A stretch of DNA of 64,000 bases from contig NC_058338.1 of the NCBI RefSeq assembly GCF_905475395.1, forward strand, positions 48,643,935 to 48,707,934, given 5' to 3'. The first letter of the stretch is position 1. Each line of letters opens with the position of its first letter. Source of the stretch: Chrysoperla carnea. Lineage: Eukaryota > Arthropoda > Insecta > Neuroptera > Chrysopidae. Positions 48,851 to 61,921 of this stretch are shown in pieces. Position numbers and translations under genes: made by a program. Under the pieces are notes generated by a model. The model was given only the letters and a program-made list of their open reading frames with translations. It was not told the DNA's origin and searched no databases.

Positions 48851-50584
48851 TACATTTTTTTTAGTCTTAAATTAAAAATTTTAATAAAAAATACTTTTTA
48901 AGGGACAAGCTTTTATTGAACTAAAAAGTAGAAAATAATTTTATCTATGAGTCAGTCATACCCGACTATTTGGTAAAGCTTGAGGCGCTTAATATCAAGA
49001 TTGAAACGAAAAATAATTAGGCATATGGAGTAGATGAGTCGTTTCGATTCATTTTTGAAATTTTAAATTTAGTGCCTCAAGCTTTTACATTGAATCTTCC
49101 ATCAAATTTTTCTAAATAGAGTCTGGTTCGAAAAGACCGAATCAAAAAACACTTATACTACATAATAAACAAAACGGTTAAAATGTGAGATAATTCAGCT
49201 GTTAAATTTTATATTTAATATTTCAGGTGCTGAAAATCGATGTAAAAGTGCAAAAAACTGCAAAATGGCAGAAAAGGGTGTGGTGATAGAATAAAAACGG
49301 GTGCTATTTTTTTATATTTGTTTCAATTCCAAATCTCATCTATCATCTAAAACCGAGTTATTTGAGTTGTTAATTATGTTATTATAATACGAATCGAAAA
49401 GCTCTAATTCGAAACACTGACCTATCGATCTATCCTGAATTCCGATTATGATAAACAACTAAGGTATTTTTTTCTTTGTTGGGGGTGTGGAAATTTATAT
49501 TTATAATGGCTTGTTCTTCATTTTTATGTCAGAAAAATCGAAGGAATTGGAAAATTTGACAATAATTGAAAAGTAGCAACGAATGCTATAAAATCACAAA
49601 GTGCTTATTTGGTGGCATGTATTGGCGTAACATAACGAACTCAATGACTCAGCCATCGTTGTAATTATATAGATTTTTCACGTTTCTCATTTCGTCGTTT
49701 TTTAAAAAGTAAAAAAAAAACTCAGTTCATATAACATTTGAAACTTTCACAGCTATAATAAAATTATTAAAAAACTATGAATACTTCTACACTATAAGCT
49801 GGTATTTAATGTACTTTATTTTGAGTCCAAGCACTGCAAGTTGCTAGTTACTATCAGAATTGGAATATGTACCGCATTGTAAATTGCCTCTCCAAATGAA
49901 ATAGGCTTTTGTCATTTTCGTGGTGCATAAATAAGATTTGTAAGAACTTTTTCTAATGTCCAATTGTAAATATCAAGCGTGAAAAAATTAATAAATTATT
50001 ACATTCAATCTAAGTATTATAATACATTGAGCATCTATACAAAAGTTCTATCATATATGTATTGATAGTGCCTATAAATTTCAATAAATGAGAATTATTT
50101 TTATAGTACCAAATTGTTACCTAAATTTATTTTAGGAATTTATCTTTGCGTAAATGCTACTAAACAATTTGAGGGCAAAACTAAATCTTATTTTAAAATT
50201 GAATTTCGCTTTAAATTTAAAATTTAATCTTGATTTGACGTGATAAGGCTTATCAAGTTGTAATTAATGATTTCATGCCAGATCAGATATTTACTTCATT
50301 AACCACAAAAGATATTTTATAAAATTAAGTAATTGATTCCACATTTCCACTACAGATCCGTAATTTAGTAATAATTATTATTGATTAAAAAATAATATAA
50401 ATTACAAAATAAATAATAAATAAAATATTTACTTAAAATAATGATTAATAGGTCTATTACATGATTCTGTACAGCAGCCGAAAATATTTAAAGGTCAATA
50501 TTGAAATCAAGGACGTTTCCAGAATTTTTTAATAGGTTGTGGGAATGGTCAGTATTTACATTGTAAGTATATCTTGCGTGTATG

Positions 50585-51344
50585 TATACAGAGTGTTTAG
50601 TGATACATATACTAGAGCCCACATGCAACAAATTTAAAAAATAAACTATAGATAGAAATTTTTAAGTTTTTTCATGTTTCACATTTTATCGTAACAACTG
50701 ATACTGAAACTAGCCATACAACGACTATTGCACTTGGAGCTTATAACTCAGCACAATCTAACAACTAATGAGTTTTTGACTGCTTTAGAAACCAATAGAT
50801 ATACGCCTCAAATCATCATGGTTACAAATAAATCGTACGAGTACCAAAAATTCTGTAGCGATTTTTTTGAAGAAGATTACTAAAATCTTATTATATACTT
50901 GCCTGGCGCGTTTCAGAAAAAACTGCCACAACTCAAAAACTTAAAAAACTATCTATAAATTTAGGAGGCTGATTTCCGGAATGGTCCAGAAATTGACGTA
51001 AAGACGGAATGTAGAGCCTTTTTGCGACATTGGTTAATATCTTTACTTTTTTTTTTTTTAATAAATAAAGTCAACAAAAATAATTGATTTACCACCTTTT
51101 AATTTATTTATACGCAAAAACGTAAATTGTATTTTTGTCGATTTTTGGGAAATCTCGCAAACAAGCCTGCAATATTTATACGTTTCTATGATAATTTTTC
51201 CGATTTGTTGCTTTACATTTCAAACCATGAAATGTGATGATTTGAGGCACGTATGTAGCTCTAGATTGAGAGACGTGCATTTTCGTCCTATAGTTTATAA
51301 TACCCTACAAGGTGGCCATCGAATTACCAAACATCCTGTTTATA
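50585..51344. mobile_element. Putative TIR element of about 760 bp
   Basis: The left end TATACAGAGTGTTTAGTGAT and the complement of the right end (TATAAACAGGATGTTTGGTA) are similar with gaps. The interior contains a long T run near 51050 and no ORF with recognisable transposase. Boundaries are tentative. Confidence -1.
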
Positions 51345-54300
51345 AGATTACAAATTTGCAGGTGTCTGGTACAGGAATTATGTAGCATTTACCACAAATA
51401 TTGCCATTAATTAATTTAAAGTAAATAAATGATGAAGATAAAATGATAAATAAATGATATTTTAATATGCTGTTTTAATTTTCTCAAATCATATGGTTAA
51501 TTAATTTTCTTTCTACTAAACTTAAAAGTTGCTTAAAATGTAGGTTTGTAGGTAATACTTAATATGTCTAACTATAAAGTATTCTTGCTGTATACCTAAA
51601 GATTATGGCAGTGAAAAATTCTTGAAGAAAATATATTTATACGTAGATTTAACTAGATTAGTTTAAAATTAAATAACATAAATTTTTTTAATTAAACAAA
51701 ACAAATTTGTAAACTTTAAGCAAATGCCGACAGATGGAACTGTTAATATATAACATTAGATATATTAATTTATATGAATAAATTATTTAATTCGATATTA
51801 CTTGAACTAATGAAAACACATGAAAATTTTTTTGAACTTTCTTTACACAAACAGAACGCAAGTATTTATTGAGATTCTTTTTACTAGTTTTCATGCTTGG
51901 TGCACCACAAACTTTTTAATTTTTCAAAAGTGTCTGTTTGCTCAAATAATGATTTTCTAGCCTGGTTAATGCTGGGGTAAGTTAGTCTTATTCCTTAGCC
52001 CCTATTTTATGTTAGCTTATTTTTTGTTCGACACTTGAATTCTGAGCTCTGCTCTAAGAATCTCGAGTACTAGAATCACAAAATGAGTTATTTGTTTGTA
52101 AGTTTAATTTTAAATGCTTGGTATATCCTTATTTTTATACGATCCATAATACTAAAAGTTAAAGGAGGGATAAAAAAATGCAGTCTTCTGTAAACCAATC
52201 AAAAAACATTATAAGCATCTCTATTCTTGATGTGCCATACAATTTTTTATTCGGAAAAATTCCATAGCTATTCTTGATATAAGAAAAATCCTATGTATAT
52301 AAGAAAAAAAATAAAATGTACAAGATTATTTAAACTTTTCAACGAACAGATAAATGATTCGATGTTTCAATCCATGCCGATCCAATTATTCTCAAATATG
52401 CTCAGGAAAATCTTACTTTTATTAAAATTTTATAAGCCTCAGAGTATTTTAGCAACATAGTTTAGACAATGCTGAGGGTGCATAAAAATGGAACATAAAA
52501 CAAAAACCACGGATGTAGCTTTCACAAAAAGAAAAGGTATCCTTCAACAATACTGAACACTCACCAGAATATACTTCACACCTTTGATAAATACAATGCA
52601 TGTGTTTATTCAAGCATCCACCGACTTTCCAAATTTTATGGCGTCTAGTTTATCATAAATATGTCAAACGGTAGTTTTTCTATAACAACAATATATGGTA
52701 GATACCTTTCGAGAGCAAGACCTCTAACCTCCTAATAAATCTTATTAACGTATCAATTTCGACACATTCTAATAACACGTTCATTTAATTTCCGATTTTT
52801 GCTGTTATTAAACGAGTTTTTTTAGAAAACCTGAGATAGAACGACATAGATAGATAGATTTTGAATTCATCCCTCAATTTACCAAAAATAATCGTTTTGT
52901 ACACAGAAAAAAAGGATTTCTAAACATGTCAAATTTTGCCAAGAAAGTTTCTTGCGTTCGCCGTAAGTAATTTAAAATGAAAAATAATTCTTGTAGTAAG
53001 ATAATTTCTTTCTTTATAGGTAGGTATATGTTTTTTTTCAGGACCTAACTTAAGTAGACGAATTTAAAAAGATTTGCTTTTGTTGCTTTTATAACAATTG
53101 CGTTAAATTTTTAAAGGTCAAAAGCCTTCATAAAATAAGCACTTTATGCCATAAATATTAAATGATCCTTCAACGATATCTATGTTTTCTATTTCTACTC
53201 CCTAAAACCTTCCTTTATTAAGCCCAGATTTGACTGCGAATTTAATGGGACTGATTTGACATGGATGAATGAGACTATAAGAAAATTTAAAAATTATAGC
53301 ATAACTTTTTAGGTAGCACCAAAAGCTAAGCGATAGACGCACATGCACATACACATAAACTTTATTTTCGAATTATGTTATTTTAAATTATTATATATAA
53401 AACCATTATGTATACCTGATTCTCAAAACGTGAAAACATCATAAAATTTTGTATTTTTCAGAACGAAAACAATAACTTCCTTACAGACAATGTGCACACA
53501 TAAAAAAAGATAAAAAATAAAAAGAGAAAAGCAATATTAAAATTTTATATATTGAATTGAGAATTCTCACATTTTATTATTTTAAAGTTTTCACATTTGA
53601 CTGTACCGAAAGGCACTTTTCTTGCAGATAATGACTTTCGTTTAAATTTTATGATCTAATGGGCTCTGGTTGCTCGTGATGTCCTAAAAATTAAAACCTT
53701 CGACTTACGCTTATATATATGCATTTGTTTGACCGTGATTTTTAAAGACTGTAATTTTAGGGTTGTCTTTTCGAATGGTCTAGTTCTATATTTTCCTTAA
53801 GCCCCTTATATGGCACATCTGTGGCGTATAAAAAATAATTTTTTCATCTATACTGATGGCCTTTATATTAATATATTCTATACAGACCGTGGGACACTAC
53901 GAGTTTTTTTAAATGATACATACATACTTGAAACTTCGTGAGTGGCTTGCTTATTTTGACGAGTCTACCAAACTTTTCTATACAATTTTTTTTTCGAAAA
54001 GGCTGCCTTTTCAAATGAGCATGATGACATCATATTTGAGTTATTGTTCTGAAAAAAACGCAGTACATTTTGTCGAGGGCGGCGAAAAGAAATTTATGTT
54101 GAGAACAACTCTTTCGGGGTTTGAAAGAAATCGTAAAATTAAGAACTACATCCTCCGAAAAGGCATCTCTAAAAAGCCAATATCATGATAAAACACATAC
54201 GTAGATAAGGATATTTTGTATCATGCATACAAAATCACAATTCGATTTCAGATGGCTGTATCTCTAAAGCTCGAATTTTTAGGCTTTTGATCTACTCATC

Positions 54301-54628
54301 AAAGAATAACAGAATCCAAAATATCGGAATGTTTGTCCGAAGGACATTTTACATTTGAGAAAACTACTTGTACTTGTTTAAATGAAAATTTATGACATTG
54401 TTTTTCATATGAAAAATCATCAAATTTATAATATGCAACAACATTAAGAATTAGATGCATATATGAGAAGACAAACAATTTTCAAGTTTAACAATAAAAT
54501 AACTAGTTAAAAGAAGAAAAAGTTCTAAGAAAACCACTACCTTGTAAAGTTGAATTATTATATTTAATAACAAGAGCAAATGAATCAGACGTTTAGACGC
54601 CGTTTAGTGGCGCCTAAAGTACAAGTAT

Positions 54629-54672
54629 ACATACATGTATGTATGTATGTATGCATGTATGTATGTATAATG
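54629..54672. repeat. (ATGT)n microsatellite
   Basis: Interrupted ATGT units (with one ATGC) extend over about 44 bases. It lies in the gene-poor stretch upstream of the SIK gene. Confidence -1.
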
Positions 54673-54874
54673 TGTATACCATGATTTCAAGTACAAAAAT
54701 ACTAGGATTGTCAATTGATTGATTCAAAGGAAAACTTAGCGCACGATTAATAAAAAATAGAAATTACTCAAAATTAATGATTTTCGGGAATGAGAGTAGG
54801 GAAGTTTTGCACTCTTACAGAGTTGGATATTTGATTAGCTATAAATTGTACATGTATTTTGTTTTTATAACTTT

Positions 54875-55378
54875 CACCTAAATATCTCGTTTTGTAGTTA
54901 CCTAATCAAAAAATAACTTAAACAAAAGTTGTAGAGTTTGACGGCGGACATCATGTTCTGACATCAGATTCTTACGGTTCTTCGGGTTTCTTTAATAGCC
55001 AATTTAAATTTTTAACGGTAAAAAGTAAACTAACACTTTAAATTAGAAAGTTGATCCTCATAAAACTAACATTTTCTTGAAAAACGTTAGCTTTCGGAGG
55101 AAATGTGACTTAAAAATATGTCATTATTGTAGAAAATACACTTAAAATTTATCGATAATTGTAGCTCAAAGTCATGGACACAGAATAATAATCTATATTG
55201 TCCTTCACAAATTTTGGGTTAAGCATTTTTCCTATTTTTTTCTCCGAAAACGATTTATGAAAAAATGTTTTAAACAAAAATTTTAAGTTTTAAATTAGTA
55301 TCAAATTTCTAATTTAAAGTGGTATTCTATCTTTTAGCGTTTAGGATCTTATTATCTACAAAACGAGATATTTAGGTG
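54875..55378 (+). mobile_element. MITE-like element, family 2, copy 2 with perfect 23-bp inverted ends
   Basis: Positions 54875-54897 (beginning CACCTAAATATCTCG) and 55356-55378 (ending CGAGATATTTAGGTG) are exact reverse complements over 23 bases, enclosing about 458 bases. The interior matches family 2 copy 1 (TTCTTCGGGTTTCTTTAATA; GACTTAAAAATATGTCATTA). No ORF, so non-autonomous. Confidence -1.
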
Positions 55379-55989
55379 TTTAGACTATAATGTATACGGA
55401 TTTATAGGACACCATAAAAAAATATGTAAGTACCATAAATATCTGTGGAGAGGGAATGTTTCAGAAGGTTCGTTTTAAAAACTAGCAGTGGAAGTTAAAC
55501 AAACCCAAACATGGACTCCAAAACATGAAAGGCTTGCTGACTTATTTTTAGAGTTAATTTAAGTTATAAATAATGGACAAAGACTTCCGGGGGTGGGAGT
55601 TATTTATTGAAAATTTCCGCCTCTTTGAAAATCTTATTTTCTTTTAAATTTCTTAAATATTACTAAGTAATATTTTATAAAATACTGTCGAAAAACGAAA
55701 TACCTTTTTCCTTCTCTTTAATTGTTTATAACTTTTGTAATTTTTTATGTGCTGAAAAACGCTTCTGGTACATTTTTCTAAACATTTTTTCAACACACTT
55801 TTTTTTCGACCATTATTTCTATATTTCACCGATTAGAACTTGTTGACAAGACTATATGTGTGTATTTGACAAAAAAAATTGGACAATCCTAGTATTAAAA
55901 TCCTACACATACTTATACTGATAATAATGTGATAGTACGATCATAGACAGAAGCGGGTTGGTGCAGAGAGTATTATTGTATGCTATAAT

Positions 55990-56731
<742 letters not shown>

Positions 56732-58360
56732 TAAGAGAATTTTCTTATTAGGGGTTATATTTAATAGTTAGTTCATTGGCACGACACACGCAGTAATTTG
56801 TTATAAGGGTGAAATCAAAGGATAAATTTCATTTTCCCACGACTTATATAAAAATACTTTCAACCAGGTGATAGTCATGTGATAGTATACTTTTTATGTA
56901 AGGGATGAAAAATCACACTTTTTTATCCCTTTCTCAGTAATAATTTTTAAGAAATTTTGTTTCTTAAATACTTTATTGGCAGGCTATTTAAATATATTAA
57001 GCACGTACACTTTCTGTCGTTTGTGTAAAAATATCCTTACACTTTTCCTTATTTTCTATTATAATTTTTCAATGTCCTCAACAAAGGGTTGAAAGGTTAT
57101 CAAACTGTTGTATAGTATGAAGTACATTTACATTATATTGTATACATTTACTACTATAGTGAAGGAATAACCTATAGTATATAGTAATAGTAGGCTGAAA
57201 GCTCTTTATTACTACCTGTAACAGCTTTTAAAAGCGTGATTTAAACCCAATGTGCTCTTGTCATATATTAAAGTGAGACGTGAATATTATCTTGCTTACA
57301 TATTATAATCAACGTATTTATTTCACTCAATTCCACAGTTTTTTTTTTTCTATATCGAAAAATCATTTAACTATATTTTCAATAATTATTTGATGATTGT
57401 AACTTTTGATCAAAAATTTTGAATCAAACTTAAAAAAAAATGTATACCAATTTTATTTTATCGAAGCTTTCATATAAATAAGTGCGCCTTTCGCACGTAA
57501 AGTGGATATAAAAAACATTTGTTGGTGTTGGCGCAGGAAAAGAAGTTAGTATTATATGATATTTTATTGTATGTCTACTGAAGCATCCCTCTGTCTATGT
57601 ATGCATAAAATGAACATTTTATAAGTAATATTCTCGAAATTTAATATAATTTTGCGAATATAAGATAGAAAAATAGTGTGATAAAAAAACATCGTAGTTC
57701 AAAAACTCAGAAATTGAGTTGATTAGTTAAACAGATAAGTTAAGAATGCTTAAGGGCTCGTAATTTTACTTTGTGAGGTTTTCAAGTCTATCCACTTACT
57801 GAATCTGTTTCGTATTTCAAGCCAAGCAAGATGCTGCGTGGAAGAAAATTTTATTATTTTTCGAGGTCTGAATCTTTTGTGTTATGTAAAATTCGTTCTG
57901 TGTTTCAAACTTTTTGTTCGAAATATAAGCAATAGGAGTAATGATGAGAATGCAATAGAAAAAGCACCCCATTTTTCAAAATATAAAATATGTTTGATAT
58001 GCTAAAGTTTACATCTTGATACTTTTTTCAACACAATAACATAATTTATTCGAAAAAAAAAAAAAAATTCGTGAGCAGCTGACTGTTGTCACTAAGATCA
58101 TATTTCCTCTTCATTTAATGCTTCTTAGTATTTAATGTTTTCTATTGAAATGAGGAAAACTTTTAAAGATAGCTGCTGAAGGTAAAAGCGAAGGCAAAAA
58201 AATATAGCATGGTTTTTCAAAAAAATTTCCAGCTTTATATTTCGAAAATGGAATGGAAAACCATAAAACCTGAAAATAATTGGCTCATTTTTAGGGAGAA
58301 TATAAATACTGCAGTATATAGTTAAACAGTATACAGTTAAACGAGGTTGTCTTTATGATA

Positions 58361-59010
58361 AACAAGTGAAAAAAGAAACAATTGACTTAGTTAATTGTTG
58401 AAATACCATGCATAGTCAGTGTTGATTTCTTTATCACATAACACATACAAAAATGTATAGACAGTGTTGATGCGCAATCGTTTGTTTTTTATGACGTCAC
58501 GTAAATAACAAAAGATATTCACTTTTAAATAGACACACACACAACTGATATTCCTATATTAATACATACTATAAAATTTGCACCTAATTAACGCCCTCGT
58601 GGGTAAACAGTGATGTTTACAAAAAAATGTTTCAAACAAAAGTTTTTTATTTTTTTATAAGGAACATTTTTTACATTTAAACTTTTGTTCTATCTCTAAC
58701 GGTTTACAAGATGGGTCCTACGGACCCAAGACCCAATTGACCTATGATGCTCATTTACGAACTTGACCTCACTTTTTACGTCCTGAGTACGCTGTAAAAA
58801 TTTCAGCTCGATACCTTTTTTCGTTTTTGAGTTATCGTGTCCACAGACGGACGGACGGACGGACGGACGGACAACCGGAAATGGACTTATTAGGTGATTT
58901 TATGAACAGCTATGACAAAATTTTTTTCCTAGCATCATTATTTTTAAGCGTTACAAACTTGGGACTAAACTTAATATACTATGTATATTTCATATATGCA
59001 TGGTATAAAA
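58361..59010 (+). mobile_element. (GTCY)n-bearing dispersed element, family 1, longest copy
   Basis: About 650 bases from AACAAGTGAAAAAAGAAACA to TATGCATGGTATAAAA. Internal marks are GCCCTCGTGGGTAAACAGTG, TTCTATCTCTAACGGTTTA, GAGTTATCGTGTCCACAG, a run of seven GGAC units (about 58846-58873) and a TA-rich tail. The pairing of a (GTCY)n tract with a TA-rich tract is reminiscent of the mini-me elements described in flies; that link is an inference. It lies in SIK intron 1. Confidence -1.
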
Positions 59011-59354
59011 AGAGATGAACTTTTTTAAATGGAACTATTTTTTGTAGCAGATTTATGCTCTTTGCGGCAAATAATTTGAGTTTTTAAGACTCAAAATTGT
59101 AAGAAGAGTGGAAGAAAAAAATCATGCGTACCAAATTTGTTTTTTGATAATATGAATAATGGAAAACAAGAACTCTAAAAAAATTATGACTTGGACTAGG
59201 TTATATTTACTGGCCACGAGGGACAAATTTAGGCTATAGACCCCCATTGTCATACCATATATGTGTTTCACCACCTTTTCCGCTGCACTTCCATCATGCA
59301 TATAACTTGGGCTACACCAGCTCATCACAATCATTAATTAAATTAATTTTTGTT

Positions 59355-59432
59355 GTGCCGGCGGTAATCGAACTCGCCACCCTAGGCATAGCGGAATTGG
59401 TTACGCTTTAACCAAGTGAGCTACTAGAATCG
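59355..59432 (-). repeat. tRNA-derived SINE head (minus strand)
   Basis: Read on the minus strand: TAGCTCACTTGGTTAAAGCG resembles an A box and D loop, and GGCGAGTTCGATTACC resembles a B box, spaced about 35 bases apart. The acceptor stem does not pair well, so it is not a working tRNA gene. The SINE body probably extends down to about 59195. Confidence -1.
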
Positions 59433-59640
59433 CTTTTGAGAATTTGGTGGTTAAAAATTTGATTTGTAGAAAATTTATTTATTTGCGAATAATTTGTAAA
59501 TTACCTGAAAATACTTAAAGTGAGTTAGCAGAAATTGAGACCTACCATAAAAATTTTCAAAAGTTGTCAAGAGCGATAGACAACACTGGCCTGTATCCAT
59601 AGCTTTGACTTACAATTATCAATTAACTTTATGCGTACAA

Positions 59641-59948
59641 TAATGATATATTTTTAATTTAAGTCGCATTTCCTCCGAAAGCTATATACCGTCGATTTTC
59701 GAAAAAATGATTTAGATGAAAAATGTTAGTTTTAATGAGGTTCAACTTTCTAATTAGAAGCGTTATTCTATTTTTAACCATGTAGGATCTATATTTGCTA
59801 TTCAAGAAACCCGAAGAACTAAATCCAATCCGATGCCAGAACATGATGTGCCCCATCAAACTCAGCAACTTTTGTTTAAGCTATTTTTTGATTGAACTAC
59901 ACAACGAGCTATTAGCCAGTATATATTAAAATGACCCACTCTGTATAT
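59641..59948 (-). mobile_element. MITE-like element, family 2, copy 3, truncated
   Basis: Reverse-oriented partial copy with AAACCCGAAGAACTAAATCC, CCCATCAAACTCAGCAACTT, CAACGAGCT and the end AAATGACCCACTCTGTATAT. The far end is missing. It lies in SIK intron 1. Confidence -1.
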
Positions 59949-60654
59949 GAAAATTTATGTTATTTCTTTATTTCTCAGTAAAACTTTCTTTAAATTATTT
60001 CAAAATTATTCTTTATTGTAGTAAATTTCTTCGATATTATCAACAAAAAAAATCGTTTTGACTTTACTGAATTAATAAATTTAGCATGGTTTATTATTTT
60101 TTAAGTTTGTTTAACAAAATTCACCGATTTACATGTTCGTTTGAAGAAAGTATCGATTTTTTGGTAGTAAATCATTCTAAGGTAATTCATATTTAATTGA
60201 ACCCGTTTGTACATATAGTACGTATTTACGTATACGTTACGTACGTAAGTACGTTCATTCGTTCATACGATATATACGTGTAATCTACGTGCTGTATTTC
60301 AAGAGACGTATATAATAATAATATATATTCAGTCGAGACATGATCGATACATTTCTATAATGTGAACGAACATTCCCGAACGAATATTATTATATAGACC
60401 TTATGCAATGATAAAACGGCGGGCGGCACGGCGTAATATGTATGTGGATGAAACAATGCTAAATTATTTTACGTGTATTGTTGTTCAAAAAGGGATTTAC
60501 AGGATGGACCAGAGAAGTGTGAAATTTTGAAAATGCTGTAAAATGAAAACCCAACAATTTTTTTCACCATTTTTTTATCATCTTCAGTTTGATCGGATCA
60601 TACTGCAATTTACAGTGTAAACTCACTCTAAATTTGTATACCCTTTAAAAAATA

Positions 60655-60830
60655 TATCAAGGTATATTAAATTTAGCTGAAGTTTTTAACGCTTAGAAAT
60701 ATTGATGCAACTATAACAAAATTGTGGTATAGGTGTTCATAAAATCGTCTGATAAGTTTCATTTCCGTTTTTCCATCTGTTCGCCTGGCCGTCTGTTCGT
60801 CAGCACGAAATGGAAAATCGAAATGAACTA
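60655..60830 (-). mobile_element. (GTCY)n element, family 1, short decayed fragment
   Basis: It shares ATATATCAAGGTATATTAA with the copy starting at 61001 and then the CCGTTTTTCCATCTG/CCGTCTGTTCGTC stretch that corresponds to the (GTCY)n tract. Only one end is preserved. Confidence -1.
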
Positions 60831-61000
60831 TTTATATTTTGCCGTAATGTCGATCAATTTAAAAAAAAAAAAACAAAAGGTTTTAAGAATATTTAGTACC
60901 GGCCGGCGAAAATTTTTGTATTTTTAAGTAAATTTTTTATTTAAATCCCAGTGTGGTTTTACATCTGCATCATGCATCATAATACTTTTTCTCATAATGT

Positions 61001-61456
61001 AATATATATCAAGGTATATTAAGTTTAGTCCCAAGTTTGTTACGCTTAAAAATATTGATGCTACGTTCATAAAATCAGTCCATTTCCGATTGTCTGTTTG
61101 CCCGTTTGTCCGTCTGTGTACACAATAACTCAACAACGAAAAAAGGTATCAAGCTGAAATTTGCATAGCGTGCCCAGGATATAAAAAGCGAGGTCGAGTT
61201 CGTAAATGAGCAACATAAGTCAACTGGGTCTTCTCAATCTTGTAAACCGTTAGAGATAGAATAAAAGTATAAAAATGTCCCTTATAAAAAAAGAAACAAC
61301 TTTTGTTTGAAACATTTTTTTGTAAACCTCACTGTTTACCCACGAGGGCGCAAATTAGGTGCAAATTCTATCTGTGTGGATATCTAAGAGTGGATATCTT
61401 TCTTTACTTCTTTGACTGCCTATACATAGTATTTCAACAAGTAACTCAGTCAAATG
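61001..61456 (-). mobile_element. (GTCY)n-bearing dispersed element, family 1, minus copy
   Basis: Reverse-oriented copy lacking the outermost part. It shares TAGTCCCAAGTTTGT, GTCCGTCTGTGTACACAATA, GGTATCAAGCTGAAATTTGC, ACCGTTAGAGATAGAA and ACCCACGAGGGCGCAAATTA with the other copies. Confidence -1.
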
Positions 61457-61749
61457 TTTTACGTTCCTTTCAATTCATCCTGTATTATGTAACCTGTTAT
61501 ATAACATACTTTATTATGTTAATATAACATAAATGTTATTTTGGTTACATATAAGAAAATGAGTTTATATGATATGATCAAAACTTGGCCACCGCCGCTT
61601 TTCGTTTCGATATACAACAAAAAACACAATAATAAAAATGCGTTTGATGACTGTGGTTGGTATTTTCTGAATGATACTTCAATATAAAAAAAGGTTTTTG
61701 TTTATTTTAATCATAGATAAGTGAACCCACATCATTATATTTATTAAAT

Positions 61750-61921
61750 AACAAGTGAAAACGCACAATTGACTGAGTTAATTGTTGAAATACCATGTAC
61801 AGACAGTGTTGATGACACAAACATTTGTTTTTTTCGTCATATAAGTAAAGAAAAATAGCCAAACATACTTTTCATTCACACTTAACTGATATTCTCATAT
61901 AATTCATACCATATAATTTGT
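61750..61921 (+). mobile_element. (GTCY)n element, family 1, 5' fragment
   Basis: It corresponds to the left end of the long copy: AACAAGTGAAAACGCACAA, GTTAATTGTTGAAATACCAT, ACAGTGTTGATG and AACTGATATTC. It stops before the CTCGTGGG block. A 15-base direct repeat (GGAGTTGGTTGGGTT, near 61939 and 61970) follows. Confidence -1.

Noticed and set aside
53913..54188. Open frame of 91 codons as a gene
   Set aside because: No recognisable family, AT-rich composition, no splice partners seen and low complexity of the predicted peptide. Chance is likely.
58827..59018. Plus-strand open frame in SIK intron 1 as a small membrane protein
   Set aside because: It lies inside a dispersed family 1 element; the similar frame at 60924-61136 is the same repeat in reverse, so it is not a gene.
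59355..59432. A functional tRNA gene on the minus strand
   Set aside because: A-like and B-like boxes are present, but the acceptor stem and anticodon arm do not close. A SINE head explains it better.
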